Source: Ascaris suum
Taxonomy: Eukaryota > Nematoda > Chromadorea > Rhabditida > Ascarididae
Direction of reading: 5' to 3'
Length of the DNA stretch: 64,000 nt
Assembly (NCBI GenBank): GCA_013433145.1
Contig: CM024169.1
Coordinates: forward strand, 10,300,817 to 10,364,816
Numbering within the stretch: position 1 is the stretch's first letter; each line of letters starts with the position of its first letter. The notes under the pieces were generated by a model, which saw only the letters and a list, made by a program, of their open reading frames with translations, did not search any database and was not told the origin of the DNA. The position numbers and the translations under genes were made by a program. Positions 1 through 16,235 of this stretch are shown in pieces.

Positions 1-2099
1 GTGCTTCACAATGGGAAGTGGTGTATTTTCTCAAATATTTCACATAATCGTCACTTTGAAATCAATGAGCAAAGAAAATGGCTTATTGATGAGAAGATTC
101 GAGAAGATACCATTGTAAATGTCGTCTTAAGTTTCGATGTGAACTATATTATAAGCATTACCTGTAAGAGTAATTAAAACCTCAAAATCTCATAGATACA
201 TCACCTGATCGCAATGACTGTTACAAGGATGTTTTTTTTAGAAAGACATATACGATACAAAGATATTCAAGAATAACTTTTGGCTGTAAATATTCAAAGG
301 ATAAAGAGTTCGTTCAGTTTTTACTTCAACGTTCCACCATCTGTTCTTCAAACAATCACTTCTAAGCTGCTATCGCAACTCCTCTAAATGGACCTTTCCC
401 GAAGGTGGTCACAAATAACTGTTTAATGCATGCAATATGTGACGGAACATTGCTGTCCGGTGTGAATAAAAAGCCCCCTATGATCATAACTGAATAAAAA
501 ATATCGTCAGTTGATAGACTGATGTAGACAAAAGCTTAAGTATACCGAAGGTCGACCGAGTGGCTCTACTGCTTCTACGAATCGAGTTTTAGAGAGTGCT
601 TCCATAAATTCCTGCACTTCCTAAAGGCTTTATCGTTGACTGCCGATGTTGATCGTTGACCGAAATTAATCAACGTCACCAAAAGCAAAACTTAGCCAAC
701 TCATATCAACTAGAGCACCACATGCATCAAAGAAAGTTTTCTTTTTGACAGTTTAACGACCCAAACACTGACCTGAGTCTTATCAAATGAGGCTGCAGTG
801 AAAAAAAGGGAAATAGGTAACAAGAACTGCGTAGGTAACAAGAACTACGCACAGGTGGCATCTCTTTTGGTTATTATTATCGTGCGAAGGTATCTGCTCT
901 GTGCTCCCACGTCGGGACCACTAATGACTTTGAGGCATCAGAAAGAAATGCTTTAATGTCACAAGATTGCAGATAAGTATGCGAAATTGGAGCACAATAA
1001 AGCCGCATAAAGTCGGCAACCTGTCAGAAGCGCTAAAATTGAAACAGCAACAAAGTTCCAACCCACCAAGAATTAAAAACATACAACTTGCCAGAGGATG
1101 ATGGATTCTCAAAACAAGTGCTGACATATCTAAACCGTGCATCAACGTCATCCGTGTTGCTGTCATGGTCGAACTTCTCGCGGATGCCCGACGTTTCAAA
1201 TTTTTAAACGAGTTCATTTCTGTCTACTGATCCCCTCCTACTTAAATTCCTCCAAGAAGCGTTTTATTCTCCCCGCAACCGATAAAGCACAGCTAAATGT
1301 TAGGCAAGGGTACAAACGACGATCATTTATACTAAATGATTCATTCAGTGCTCCCCAAATAGGAGAGTGAAGGGATTCTTTGGGAAATACATAGGTGAAC
1401 TGTTGCTGCTTTTTATGTGAGTCGCATTCCTTTGGCAAGAGGTTCGAAAACGCAGACCTCCTTCTTATGTCTATGTCATCGGTTATTTTGATGTAAACGC
1501 CTTCGCGTGAAGCAATTTTTGTTTGCAAGCAAAGTGAGCCAAAATTTTTGAAAGAAATTCACACAATCCTTAAATCTCTCCTTTCGCAATCTGCTCATTC
1601 TTTATAAAACTAGGCTCGCAGAAAATGCTGCAAATTCTTTAGGAAATGTGAATTAAGTGATTAGAAAAATTTTCGCCATAAACAATGAAAGTAAAAATTT
1701 CTCAGAAGAAAGCAGATTGAATGGAAAAATGCGTTCAACTAATATTTTCAGCTTTTTTTTGTGTTTCTTGAGACGTCTTTGGGGCGTTTCAACGGTTAGC
1801 TTCCTGCCCACTCTTAACCATTGGCTGCTGTAATGCATGATTTTGTTATCTACCATGATGTATTTGATAAGTAATAAAAGAATATGTTAGAGCAACACAT
1901 AGATTTTTCGTTTCCAAGAGAGGTTCCTGATAATGCAAGCTTTGTCCTAAAATTAGAGCATAGCTCCGACTCAGAGGTCAGGAATCGTGATAGTCGGTGA
2001 AGTGCCAAAGCATAATACTTCCCTTACAGAATTCCTAAAGTCACCATTGTAACCTCCTTCGTAAAAATTAAAGCTATTGAAATGAGGATAGTTCCGAAC
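1..2099. other. left flank, no gene supported
   Basis: This should be LHPP intron or 3' sequence. No exon with the missing LHPP motifs (RYYK, GKP, GDD) was found on the minus strand. Open frames at 921-1217 and 1238-1528 have no recognisable content. Confidence 0.5.
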
Positions 2100-2253
2100 C
2101 CAAATCCAAGCGTAATAATGAGTGGATCGTCGAGTGCAGTTAGTACCCGGAATGCTTCATTCATTGCATCATAAGTAAAGTCGCATTCGGCATCTCCCAT
2201 CACAACGCAATTCGGCTCACCCTTACTCATATCGGCGAATTCCTTCAGAGCAC
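2100..2253 (-). CDS. LHPP: LHPP exon 3
   Basis: The acceptor CTTTGAG precedes 2253; two bases complete a Gly. It reads ALKEFADMSKGEPNCVVMGD and then the MNEAFRVL block, ending LIITLGFG before the donor GTTCGG (phase 2). A different acceptor 13 bases further in would hit an early stop, which fixes this start. Confidence 0.85.
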
Positions 2254-4794
2254 CTCAAAGATTGCCTTCTTATGTATTTCGACATTCCCTGCAGAGAAAA
2301 TCTTAAGTAATATTGTAAAAGAGGCAATCCAAATTATTTTCACCTAAAAATTGCTCTAGTCAGACTTTATGCGTCCCCTGAAATATTGTTCTTCTAGTCC
2401 CCTGCAATTATTGCATCTGCTCAATGTAAATTATAATCGACGTTTAGAACAGAGCTGAGCACAGAGCACATCGACGAACATGTGTCACGTAAATCGCAGT
2501 GCAATTTGCAATCTCGCTAATCACGCCGACCACATCGTGCATTGCTAACAAATAATAACAGGCGGATGAGAGAACCACATGAGCTGATAGACAGCTTCTG
2601 CATTCCGTTTATTTGACTAACCGACCTCAGAAACATTCAAGCGCGGAATTAGAATGTGCAGAATAATACTTTCGTTTCTCAAACTTTCAGCTAACCACAC
2701 AGATCTCCTAAAGAAGAACTACTTTTCGGTGCGATGTAGGCAAATTTTCAACATGCTTAAATGCCTGCGACTTCGATCAGGTTCACCGATCAGGCTGCAT
2801 TTAAGCATGGGAAACCCCTCCTTTGTAGACAATATATGCATCAAATTTGATAGCTGTAACTTTCATGATTCTCTAGTTGAGCTTGCTTGACAGATAGGAG
2901 CACGTCCGTCAGCACAGACAAAACTTTATATTCCATGCAAAAATTTGTTATGCAATAAACCGAAATAGCAAAGAGACCTTTAGCAGAAACCTTGATGAAC
3001 GAGGAGATGCGGCTTGAGAGCGTGTTGCTTGAGATATTGGATCGCAACGGGAGCTGGTGTGAAAATATGCTCTTCTTTGAGATTAAAGCCAAGTTTCTTC
3101 AGCTTTCTCGCTAACTCACCTCGGCTTTCACTGCTTTCGTTACTCACAAATCGTACACGACTTTCTGAATACAATCTAAACAAATACTGATATTTTTTAA
3201 TTTTCTATTAATATTTCCTAAATATTATCTCACTAAAACATTATTTAACGGAATATACTGTCAACGTGGCATATGAGTGATGTACAGCATTAGCACGGTC
3301 AACCCTTAATTCATCAATGATATGCAAGTACAAACATAGTCGTACATAATATTTTTGCTTCTATACGCTATTCTGAATTCCCTAACGAAAGCGCATTATG
3401 ACGGCGTCGCGTTCGTGCGTAAGTACGCTATGAGTGTATGTGCATATATGTGTATGTACTCGCGCATATGTGTGTGTGTCTACGTTCATCTGCCTTTCTA
3501 GCTCGCGAATTAGAGCTATGAAATGTGGTATAACATGCATCATAATTGAACCTCTATTATTTTCAACATTTGAAGAGAATTATAGACACTTAAAAGAGAA
3601 AAAAGCTTACGCATATTTCACACCGGTTGACTTTTCTTTTACATCGATCGAGTTGCAGCAAAGTGGTGGAATATTTGTAGAAAATTTCGACGAGCAGTCG
3701 GACTCAATGAAACATGAAGGTAATATTTTGCTCATCTTTTATTCTACTATAACCTTTAAGAAAAAGTGGCTGGCCGAGTGTGTGGAATGATGTAAACGCT
3801 TTTGATACTCCGCCAGTCTCTCTAGCGAATGTCATTGTGCTGTGAATGATACTTTACTACCAGAAGCGCAGAATGATATCCTAGCTGGAAACTTTGGCTA
3901 ATATGCTTCATTGCTGTTTGTATGCTAAGAATTGCTGACAGCTTGAGTTTAAAGAAAACCTGGATGCTACCATTTTAACCCTTGCATTAAACGTTTGAAA
4001 GTCCTCGACTTCTCAGTCGCTTCAGGTGACACTTCTCCTGCTTAAAGGGCCGATATAACCACACCTTATACGCCTGCCTTTTCGGCATATCCATCTAAAG
4101 GAACCTGCAGTGATGCAAATAGCGGTTAGCTGGTTCGCCAAAGAAGGAGGGGCAAGCTATCACAGCTATCATAAGAGGCATCGTGTGGACGCTGTAATTC
4201 CTATTTCGCAAGGAAAATAAGTTGTGGGAGAATGCATTTTACGCACTTCTGAAAAATTTTTGCAAAAATGTCGCTGTAATGAATGACGTCATGCATGTGC
4301 ATAAGCTCATATAAAACGATATGACGCTCACATTTGGCACCTATTACATAGATTTAGCACTTCGGTAACAGTACTTTGGTTTGGGACTATTAGACAAATA
4401 GGTGGTCACACACGCATGTCGTAATGAACAGTGGCATACGGATGTTACTGATAGGGAGTATGTTGCGGCATGCTACAGGCAAAAACTATCTAATAAGGAT
4501 ACACAGACACGCACAAATACGTGCAGATAAGGGTTGTCATAATGCGCTTCGCCAATGTCAGTATCTGAAAGCACATTAAATGTCATGTCGCCATGATACT
4601 TTAGTGGGATAACAATGCCGCGAATTGTACCTGTAGTGATAAAGAATTAACACTAAAAAATGACTGGAGAACCTGTCTATAGCGTCGATTGAGCCTGGAA
4701 TAGCAATACCCAGGGTATTCGGTGAGCTGTTGTAAAGGACGCCAGTAATATCCAGAAGGAAACCGCGAATAGGACTGCATCGGAAGACTTCCAT
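2100..4794 (-). CDS. LHPP: LHPP-type HAD phosphatase, 5' part (3 exons)
   Basis: Phospholysine phosphohistidine inorganic pyrophosphate phosphatase, a soluble HAD-family enzyme with a C2-type cap. Coding exons read 4794-4673, 3175-2991 and 2253-2100 on the minus strand; phases 2/1, 1/2 and 2 join cleanly. The 153 residues start with MEVFRC. HAD motif I is FLLDITGVLY with Asp15 as nucleophile; human LHPP has LLDISGVLY at this place. Motif II is RFVSNESSES with Ser52. Further LHPP-like blocks are TPAPVAIQYL, PNCVVMGDA and MNEAFRVL. The last exon ends at LGFG, exactly before the RYYK block of the family. Human LHPP is about 270 residues, so roughly 100-120 residues with motifs III and IV are missing. 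I searched the minus strand down to base 1 and did not find them, so they are probably off the left edge; loss of the 3' end is the alternative. HDHD2 is the nearest paralogue but fits less well. Confidence 0.9.
2991..3175 (-). CDS. LHPP: LHPP exon 2
   Basis: The acceptor GTTTAG precedes 3175; one base completes Arg41. Codes for LYSESRVRFVSNESSES, then GELARKLKKLGFNLKEEHIF and the TPAPVAIQYLKQHALKPHLL block, all collinear with LHPP. It ends CAT CAA G before GTTTCTG. Confidence 0.88.
3576..4197 (+). CDS. possible two-exon 3' end of an unrecognised gene, opposite the LHPP intron
   Basis: Two coding-looking stretches on the plus strand lie inside LHPP intron 1. The first runs 3576-3719, after the acceptor TTTGAAG, and includes VDFSFTSIELQQSGGIFVEN and ends MKHE plus one base before GTAATA. 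The second runs 4130-4197, after GGTTAG, and reads GSPKKEGQAITAIIRGIVWT up to the stop TAA at 4195. The phases match (1 then 2 bases). I do not recognise the protein and did not find upstream exons, so chance cannot be excluded. Confidence 0.25.
4673..4794 (-). CDS. LHPP: LHPP exon 1 (catalytic motif I)
   Basis: Codes for residues 1-40 plus two bases of Arg41. It carries the HAD nucleophile motif LLDITGVLY and ends GAC AG before the donor GTTCTC. The ATG at 4794 is the first in-frame Met after the putative acceptor at 4829-4830. The frame stays open further upstream, so a slightly longer N-terminus is possible. Confidence 0.85.
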
Positions 4795-4828
4795 TCCCAA
4801 AGGAAACACTTCCGTGTAGCGTTGATAC

Positions 4829-4830
4829 CT
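4829..4830 (-). other. possible trans-splice acceptor of LHPP gene
   Basis: ATCATTTAG ends 34 nt before the LHPP start codon on the minus strand. It suits a spliced-leader acceptor, but could equally be an ordinary acceptor of a 5' non-coding exon. Confidence 0.4.
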
Positions 4831-8090
<3,260 letters not shown>

Positions 8091-9539
8091 AGTCATTAAA
8101 TAAGTCTCTATTGTTTAGAGGTGTATGAGGTGATGTGTATGCAGTAAATATAGCCGAAATTTTGAATTGCCAATGCTGCTGTTAAAAACTTCGATAAGGT
8201 TAATAAAATAGCACATTTGAAAACAACGAATAAGCAGACTTGGATTATATCAGTTGGCCGTTTATACAAAATGTCGCGCGTTTGAGAAGGGAAAATGTTA
8301 CGGCATTTTCAGTACTCTTTACTGTGCTCTTTGAAAAAAAATTGGTATTTTTCCTCGAATATGCAGAAACGTGTGCTTCAAGCGAACACTGTGCAACGAC
8401 AGAAAAAAGGCAATTTAAACAAGTATGCATTGGTGGCAATTTGGTCGCCAAGGAAGGCATAAATGTTCAGAGGTTTATTCCTCGGAAACGGAGTATTGTG
8501 AGCTTTCGATTGTACCTCTTCTGAAAAATCAAGAGACTGGTAAGGGCCCGTTCAGTTTTACATCCGCCCCTCCCCAAACTTGAAAGATCCAAGTGAAGGA
8601 AAATTTCACGGGGTACAAGTCCTTGTTGCGAGGGTTGCTTTCCAAATCTTTGCTGTGATGGATACATGACACGTCAAAAGATCTAATTTGCCAATCAAGC
8701 GCCCTCATTTGGAGAACTCTTTGAGAGGAGCTGACCAAATATGAGGCTCTGCATTTCGCCCGTATGACCAGCCAGCTTCATGAGCAATCACTAAATAATA
8801 AAAGGTGTGAAGTGATGTACCATATTTTATGATCTCATCGTATGTATGAAACTTTTACGGATTACTTGTGTATCTGTTTCCTACTTTTTTTTGAAAAAGC
8901 GCCTTTCGTCAACGTCATGCTTCCGTCGCACTTACCCGTCTAGCGCATTGTTGATTTATTGAGGTGAATGGAGCAAGCGACAGCGCACCTAGTCTAGAAT
9001 GAGATTCGATCCCGATAAATGGTACGAAAATTTTCTTCTTTTTTTTTTAATTCCCTTAAATCTCTTAGAAGTTCAATGGGTAAATATGATAGTATAAGAG
9101 TTCGCCGTGCACTGTATGTGTGCATGTGTATGTGCATTATACCCGTTGAGAGTCTTCACGCTCTAGTTTGAGTGTTTCAAAAGATGAAAGCATTGAGTAG
9201 ACATACGCAATCGCTTATGCATATTCATAGCATTGCCATGATGCGCTCTACAAACAAAAATTTGCATAAGTACATAAAAAATAATAAGCATTTGAGAATT
9301 TCCGAGATTACACACTCGAATAGATTAGCTGCAGATGAAAATTTGAAAAGTTTTTTGTCCACATATTGTTTCACCACTTTTCAAAAAAGAATTAAACGTT
9401 CCCCTCATTGTAACTTTGTTGTTGGCCTAATCGTATGTATTGCTCTCCCTGTCGTGTTATAGTGTCGCTCATTCTCTTTTTTTTTTGCTTGGATTTGCCT
9501 ATAGCTAAATTACTTGCTGCATTTTCAATTAAGACATTT
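8091..9539. other. intergenic, no gene supported
   Basis: No recognisable coding. A short stretch at 8938-9013 has a tRNA-like B-box word (GATTCGATCCC) but no complete tRNA fold. Confidence 0.5.
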
Positions 9540-11400
9540 TTAGACTAATAATGAGAGTAATGCTAAAGTTGTTTTCGATAATTCATATGAACTGTCAACA
9601 CTGCTGCAAATTTGCTTATGAAACAATTGTGTGATATCGTTTAATACGACAAAGTCGGTTTTTGCATTTTTTTTTGTAAATCGTACTGACTCTCGGATAT
9701 TGCCTGCGGCAACAGTTTTGTTACCTGCATTGGAGCTGCAGCATGCTGATGCCCACGTCGTTTCACAGCATTTCCGGTCTTCTGTGAGCGTTGTTTTCCA
9801 GGTATACAACAAGACGGGCGGTGTTGCAAGTGTCGTTACGGTCATCATTCCTGGGAATTAGTGCTGCTCAGGATCTCCTCTATTCTATCTCTACATTTCC
9901 CGATTGCAGATTCCAGCTGTCCGGGCACTACAGTGCCTTCGGAAGCTGTTCACTTCTGGTTCGTATTTTCTCCGCTGTACTTGACTTCCCTGGGTATGAC
10001 ATCCGGCACAAGAGATAGAGTGGTTGAGTTGGCGCTTTTGAATATAACAATTGACAAAAAAGTTGTTCGAAACAATTCTTGCAAACTTCCTCCATTTGCT
10101 TTCGATTGGTTGTTCTGTGGCCCCTTTGTCAAAAAATGTTGTTGCGATCATGTTCCGACACGAATTTATTTCCTTCCAAGCTTCCTTCAAACTAAATCCG
10201 CATTTTGCTGCATCCCTCAGCCTTCTCTTTTTGAAGATGCTGTTGTCTTTTGTCATTTTCCTTCTTAATACCTTGCATGACAGATTTTACTCCAAACCTG
10301 TGTTACTTGTAGCAGCTATCGTTCGCCTTCTTCGAAAGCGTCTCTTGGTTTAGATGCTATCTGAGACTTCTAAATGCATTCGCTATAACAGCAACGTTGC
10401 ATTTATATTTGCTGAGAAAGTGACTCAAGGTGCCTTCGATATTCTCTCGCGAAATATTGCAGTACCCGGATGCACTAGGCTGCGAGAAGAGATCTCCCAT
10501 GAACCGCTTTGCTCTGTCGCAACAGGTTACCTTGTTACGAATCCTCCATTCTTTCTTAAAAGCGGTCATTGTTTTTACTGTCACAAGGTAATGGTTTTGT
10601 TATCCTTCGTTTATCTGTGCCCTTTACAGAAGAAAGAGTTCATTACCAAGAATTCGGTAGACTCAGCAAAATCAACGAGCTTTTGGCTTCTTTTTATCTC
10701 GCTTCAACATCATAGCCTGATATATTGTTCTGCATCATCCCCTTTTCCTAGCTTGGCATTGAGATCCTCGAGGACGATCATGTATGTCGACTTTTGCTGC
10801 ATTGCTATGTTGCTGCTTCAAGCCCTTCATAAGACTGCTGAATCTCTTCGTCTTCTGCTGCAGAATTGGGCGCATAGACTGTTTTGATTTCCGAATCGTG
10901 CGCTTGGTCTCATTGATAGCAATAATGTCGACCCGAATGTTACTGATTTCCTGTACAAAATATCCACAGCTTGATCACTAGCGACCGTTCGAACGTTGAA
11001 TATGCCCACCTTTAGATAAAGGCAGGATGGCGGTCTCAGTGCTACAATACTCATAGCACCATCTGTCTCTGTATCATTTCCCTCTTCACCGTCACTGTGA
11101 AGGCGACAGGAGGCTGTGCAAAACTGAGGACCATTCCTTTTCCCTTCCCTTCCATGAGAGCTCCGACCATATTGTATCATTTGGTATTCAGCCTACTGGT
11201 GATCCTGATGTTCGTTTCTCTGCATCCTTTCCGTTCTATTGGAGAAAAGTGTTAGATGGGTCTTTCAACTCGCATATTTGCGATTCTCCTTGCGCCTCTC
11301 CATCGCTGACATTACCGTTCATGACTGTCTAAGCCTCCTGTCCCGGGGTCGGAGATGACAGCAGCCACTCTATGAGGCGAACACAAGAACCTCTTTCTAA
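9540..11400 (-). mobile_element. decayed RTE-like non-LTR retrotransposon (endonuclease plus start of RT)
   Basis: Reading the minus strand from high to low coordinates gives broken pieces of an APE-type endonuclease and the region before the reverse transcriptase. KVGIFNVRT lies near 11000, followed by IRVDIIAINETK, by VYAPNSAAEDEE near 10880, and by IVLEDLNAKLGKG near 10750. Further down come FSLKEAWKEINSCRN near 10180 and IPGKQRSQKT near 9790. The last resembles the IPxxWKxSKT block found just before the NYRPI motif of nematode RTE elements. The pieces lie in different frames with in-frame stops, so the copy is dead. No RT catalytic core was seen; the element appears truncated near 9540. 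The long plus-strand open frames here (for example 10354-10887) are antisense shadows. Both ends are approximate. Confidence 0.8.
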
Positions 11401-14400
11401 GTCATATATTATAAATATCCATTACTAATTCTTTTATACTCCTCAATTTCTCTTCTTTTCCTAGCCTTAATTTGCCTCTATCGAATCTTTGCCAATTTGT
11501 AATTTTTCTCGCACAAGGGGATGCTTAGATTTTAGTTAAAGTTATATCTGCTTTCTGTCTATTATCTATCGTTCTCCAACAATTTAGCGGTCTTTACAGT
11601 TAAACATTTCGCAGATGTTCATATTTTGCGTTGCGGTATGCACACAAGCGTATTTTCATCATAATGCAAAATGTCACTATGTTACATGTTTCAGTTTTTT
11701 TTTTTGCATTTATGAAAGAATCTTTTTTGCTAGAGAAATTCTTTATGATACCTTCGTTTGGGATCAGCTTCGGCTTTATTGTTGCCATGCAGACCAAAGT
11801 TCTACTTGCTAATTTATTATTAGAAATGAACATCGAGTATCTCGGAAATAGCTTTCTTTGCTATCGCATATTTTTCTGCTCTTTAATTCGGGTCAGCTTC
11901 CGCCATTTTTGCTATCATTTGGTGCCCGACCCCTCTCCAATATCTTTAAGTAACAAATATTTTCATTAGCAGAAATGTTTCATTTTTTTGCCAAAAAATC
12001 AAAGCGAAATGAATGCAGATTAGGTCTCAATATCAGGAATGATGCATACTGGCTTACAGGGCGGACGCCTAATATCGCTGATTGTGGAAGCGTCGCTTTA
12101 ACAGTTCCTATTCATATCTCACAATACTCATTTCTTTCAGAATCCACTCCAAATTATTTTTTCTCTGCAAATGCTCTCAGATCTGTTGGCGGTATGCTGA
12201 TATTGATGAGTCATTCTTCGAACTTGACTTCATGATAATCCATTCATTTAGCTTATAATAGTTTCTTAAGGTTTTTCGCACGAATATGTGGCCATCCTAA
12301 TAAGTTTCATGCTTTCGAAGGCGATCGTATAATTGGCATGAACTGTGAACATATTTTCAAAAAAAGTGCCGTCTCCATTTAAATTTTATGTGGGAGCTTT
12401 TTAGAAAGAAGGAAAATCTGAGCGGTCATAAAACGGCGATACCATGCATCGAGAGAAGGGAATAACTTTTGAGCTGAAAAGTTCCGTCTATATTCGTGCA
12501 AATCTCGTTTGAAACGATGCAGCAGTGGATCTTGTGTTTTAAAAGCTTATCGACCTTTTGAAAGCTTATTTTTGCGATCAGCTTTTAGTGAGAAATTGCT
12601 TATCGCAATATCTCTTCTAGATTTCAGCTCTCAGTCGCAACACTTTCTAACTTTTCCCTTTAGAGAAAATTTTTGCGTTAGAAGGATGAAGTTGAGTGGT
12701 GACAAAAACAGAGACATATTCAAGACGCATCACTTGATTTATTCCCTGTTTAAATGAGCGCATTGCCAAATAGTCGCAAAGATGATGTATTCGTCGGCGA
12801 TTCCATCAAACAACCCACAAATAGTATGATTTCTCTGCTATTGTTTTCGACCGGCATTCTATGAGATGAGTGTCAATTCTATGGCCTTTCCATATCTATA
12901 CGCTGCCTTTGACTGCCTCTGTTTAATGACTGCTTTCTCGGGAACACCCGTAGAGGAGCTTCTCTCCAGAATAACATCGGTATGAAACATGATCAGATGA
13001 TGAGCACTTTATCGCTAAATTAACACATTTCTTCAAACCATGTCGGGAACAGATCGGAAGCAGTTATGGTGAGAATATTGTTACTGTTTCAGTAAAAGAG
13101 GAAACATTTTATTTTTTGGAAAATCCTGCGAGCTTTTGCTGCAGCTCGAATATCATTCACATCTCTGAAATTTATCTTTTCCCTATGCGAAACACATTTT
13201 ATGGGCAATTTGCAATAACTGCAGCTGCATCTTTTATGCTGACGAATCCAGAGAATTTAATAGTGGATAAACGACGGATGGAAGAGTCGCTTTTTTGTTT
13301 ACAAAATTGAGCTCATCTAGATTTGTGTGTGCCTTTAGCACAGAAGAGGTGCATGCATACCCTTGTGGAGGAGGGATGGAGGGGGGAGTGATTTCTATTG
13401 AGCGGACATCTTATGCGCTATGACAAATTATTGCAAGGGCATATTATTTTGTAGAAAACAGTGAAACTTGATTGAACTTTCCGAATAGAATCAAATCAAA
13501 AGATTTGCTTCTACTAACAAGATAAATATGTATTTGTGAATAACTCTACCTAATGTGATGATTTTGTTAGTACAGTGCGAAGTTATGAGCGCTGCTTTCT
13601 GCTCCATTATTTTAAATTAAAATTAGAAAAATAGCTCGATTTATTCTTTGCTGCGGTACTTGCTCCCTCCTTATATCGCTGCCATTAGAGATAATGATGG
13701 GAACAGGAACGGTGGCGTCGGTATTTTGACGAAAACGATGACGCATTTATGGGAAATTCAAATGTCGGGAAAGGAGATGGTGTGCAAATTTTATGGTGCA
13801 CAAGATGGAGATGTCTTCGGTGGAAATGTCGAGACGCATATTTTACGCTGCGTTGCAGGAAGCGTAGGTGGAAGTATCGTTCGATTGTCTGCAAGCCGTG
13901 CCGTTGGTGCTTATGCTTATGGAACGTTAATGTAGTTTATTTGCAGTCTCTTTTACCACTTCCTGATGACGCACATAGCGCTAAATTGTGCTTGTTCTGT
14001 GCAATAAAAACGAGTAATATTGGGTGATTGTTCAGCAGAAAAAGATATGGGCTCTAACGCTCATGTTAGCTAATTTCGATTAATGACTGCAGAAGTAGGA
14101 TGGCTGAGAGATCTTAGGAAGGAGCAGGAATGGGAAAGTGTGGGTTGGCTAAGAGGGAGGTAAATGAGTTATTTGGGATAGGAGGGAGGGGAAGAGGAGG
14201 AAGGTGGCAAGGAAGAATACGAAAGAGGAGGAACGAGGCAGTGAAAAAATGTTTAACCTGCATAATACCTTTTACAATTGCTCACTTCAAAATGCGTAAA
14301 CTGAACATAATTCTTCAAAAACATTTTTGCAGTCATTTTGTGCTAACGATTAGCGATTCCTCAACTAGTTTTTCTTTAGCGTTCTCACAATTCTTTTCAA

Positions 14401-16235
14401 TTGAAATAATTGTTTGGCCAATTGCCAATTTTCCCTCTTTTTTCAATATTAATAGACGAAAATGATTATTTGTGCTTATTGAGATGAAAGTTCATAGAAT
14501 TCTAGTAAAGTGAAGTAATTGAAGAAATAATTTTCGCTCTAATAAATCAATAAATTTTTAATTCTTTTCTTAATGTGTGTAGGATTTTTTGATTTGAAAT
14601 GGAACTTTTTACCACTATTCAAGTTAGAGAGTGGAAGGGTGAAATGCCTTTTTTCGAAAATGATTTAAAAATCATGTCGAGTTTTAGATCGTTTTGTAAT
14701 TTTTTTCAAATGCCAATAAGTAAATATTCATTATTGTACCGTTTTAAATAAATTATGCTATTAGAAGTTATCGGTTAATCGCTCATTAGGTAGTAAAAGT
14801 TTTTAGTTATAAGTTTTAAAATGTGATTTGTTCCTGGAGGCAAAAACAAGGCTAGTATGCAGTTTAATTTTGAGGTGTAAAATCGCATCATTTTGTGGGA
14901 AAAAAAAGCATTTAGAAAAGAGGAAAAAATGTTCGATTAAAATTGCTTTTTGCAATTATATGTTCAAGCAATTATAACAATCACAATTACGACTGTATTC
15001 TTTTTTGAGGAAACTGGAAATGAAAACATAAAAAGAGAAAAACAAAAAGCGTAACATTTTGTGAAAAGTAATGCGATGACATTGTCTCATCTCTGAATGT
15101 CCTCTGGCATTTTCCTTTTAAACCGATGACGATTTCAGCAGTGAACTCTATCACAATCGAGAGGTGCATTCATTGTGCCAACGTTTATTTTCTTTCATAA
15201 CTTCTGTCGTTTTTCAATTGAGTTCGATAACGTTGAGGAATATTGTGTTCACTGTTCTTTTTGTGTATTTTAACAAATTTGCAATTGCATTGTGTGTGTC
15301 TTTGTGCGTAGCATGGTTGCATTGTGTTTGGGCGCGTGGGTTAATCTGTCCAGTACCTTGCAACTGAAGAAAAGACAAGCTAAAACTACAAATATTTGCT
15401 AGGGAAAACATGTTTTGTTGAGTTATTCCTATGTCAACCGCTACGTTGATTCCGTCAACTTCAAAAGAATATATGAATATTTAAAATCGCATAAAAAGTG
15501 CTCGCATTTTATAACCGACCGGATAAAATTTTTTAAGCGATGGAGTCGAAAGAAAAAAAAATCTAATCAAAACATTTTATGCAAGATTTACGCAAGCGGC
15601 CGTTTTATTTAGAAGAAGAAAGCATCATCGCTTATGTTTTTATCGGCCAACAAATTATAAAACCGGATATTTTAGTGAATGGAACTTCAAAAGCACAACA
15701 TTCATTATTCCACCCATTGAACATGTAAAGTCGGCTGGTTTTGCTCAACAAAGCGACCGAAATTCTTCAAATTTTCCCCCTTTCAGTTCTTATTTTTGAG
15801 ACATGTCAAATTTTGCGACTTAAAAAACAAAAGCTTACAATATTGGACCATTTCATAGAAATGCCACTTTGGGATGCAGATGTGGAAAATGCTCGAGCAG
15901 TCGAACAAATAAAGGTTACGCTCGTTATATGCAAAGAAACCTTGAAATTTCGTTTAGTTATAAACTTGTGGGATTTCCAAAGAATATATAAAGAGACTGC
16001 ACATAGTGCAATACGATGAGATACGATGGATAATTGAACAAATAAAAAAACGTGTGAAACAGCATAACTTAGTTTGCGTAATTCAGCACAAGCGACTTTT
16101 TTGAGGGCGTATTACTTGAAACCATCGAGAGCAATAGTGAAGCGAAAATTCAAAGTAAACGGTACTCTTCCATTCAACACACAGAACCTGATTCGGAAAT
16201 TGGGCGAAAAATGCAACATATGATTAATTACTATA
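11401..16235. other. intergenic, no gene supported
   Basis: AT-rich. A GC-richer open frame at 13648-13935 (plus) has no family resemblance, and 14130-14240 is a purine-rich tract. No splice-consistent gene was built. Confidence 0.5.

Noticed and set aside
374..489. Possible LHPP 3' exon on the minus strand after ATTCAG, reading VMIIGGFLF and QLFVTTFGKG
   Set aside because: It vaguely recalls the VMIGDD and TGK blocks of LHPP but lacks the catalytic Asp pair, and the intervening exon is missing.
10354..10887. Longest plus-strand open frame (177 codons)
   Set aside because: It lies antisense to the RTE-like endonuclease remnant, whose motifs read on the minus strand.
13648..13935. 95-codon plus-strand open frame with GC-richer composition
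   Set aside because: No family resemblance and no splice partners; overlapping frames are open on both strands, as expected of biased composition.
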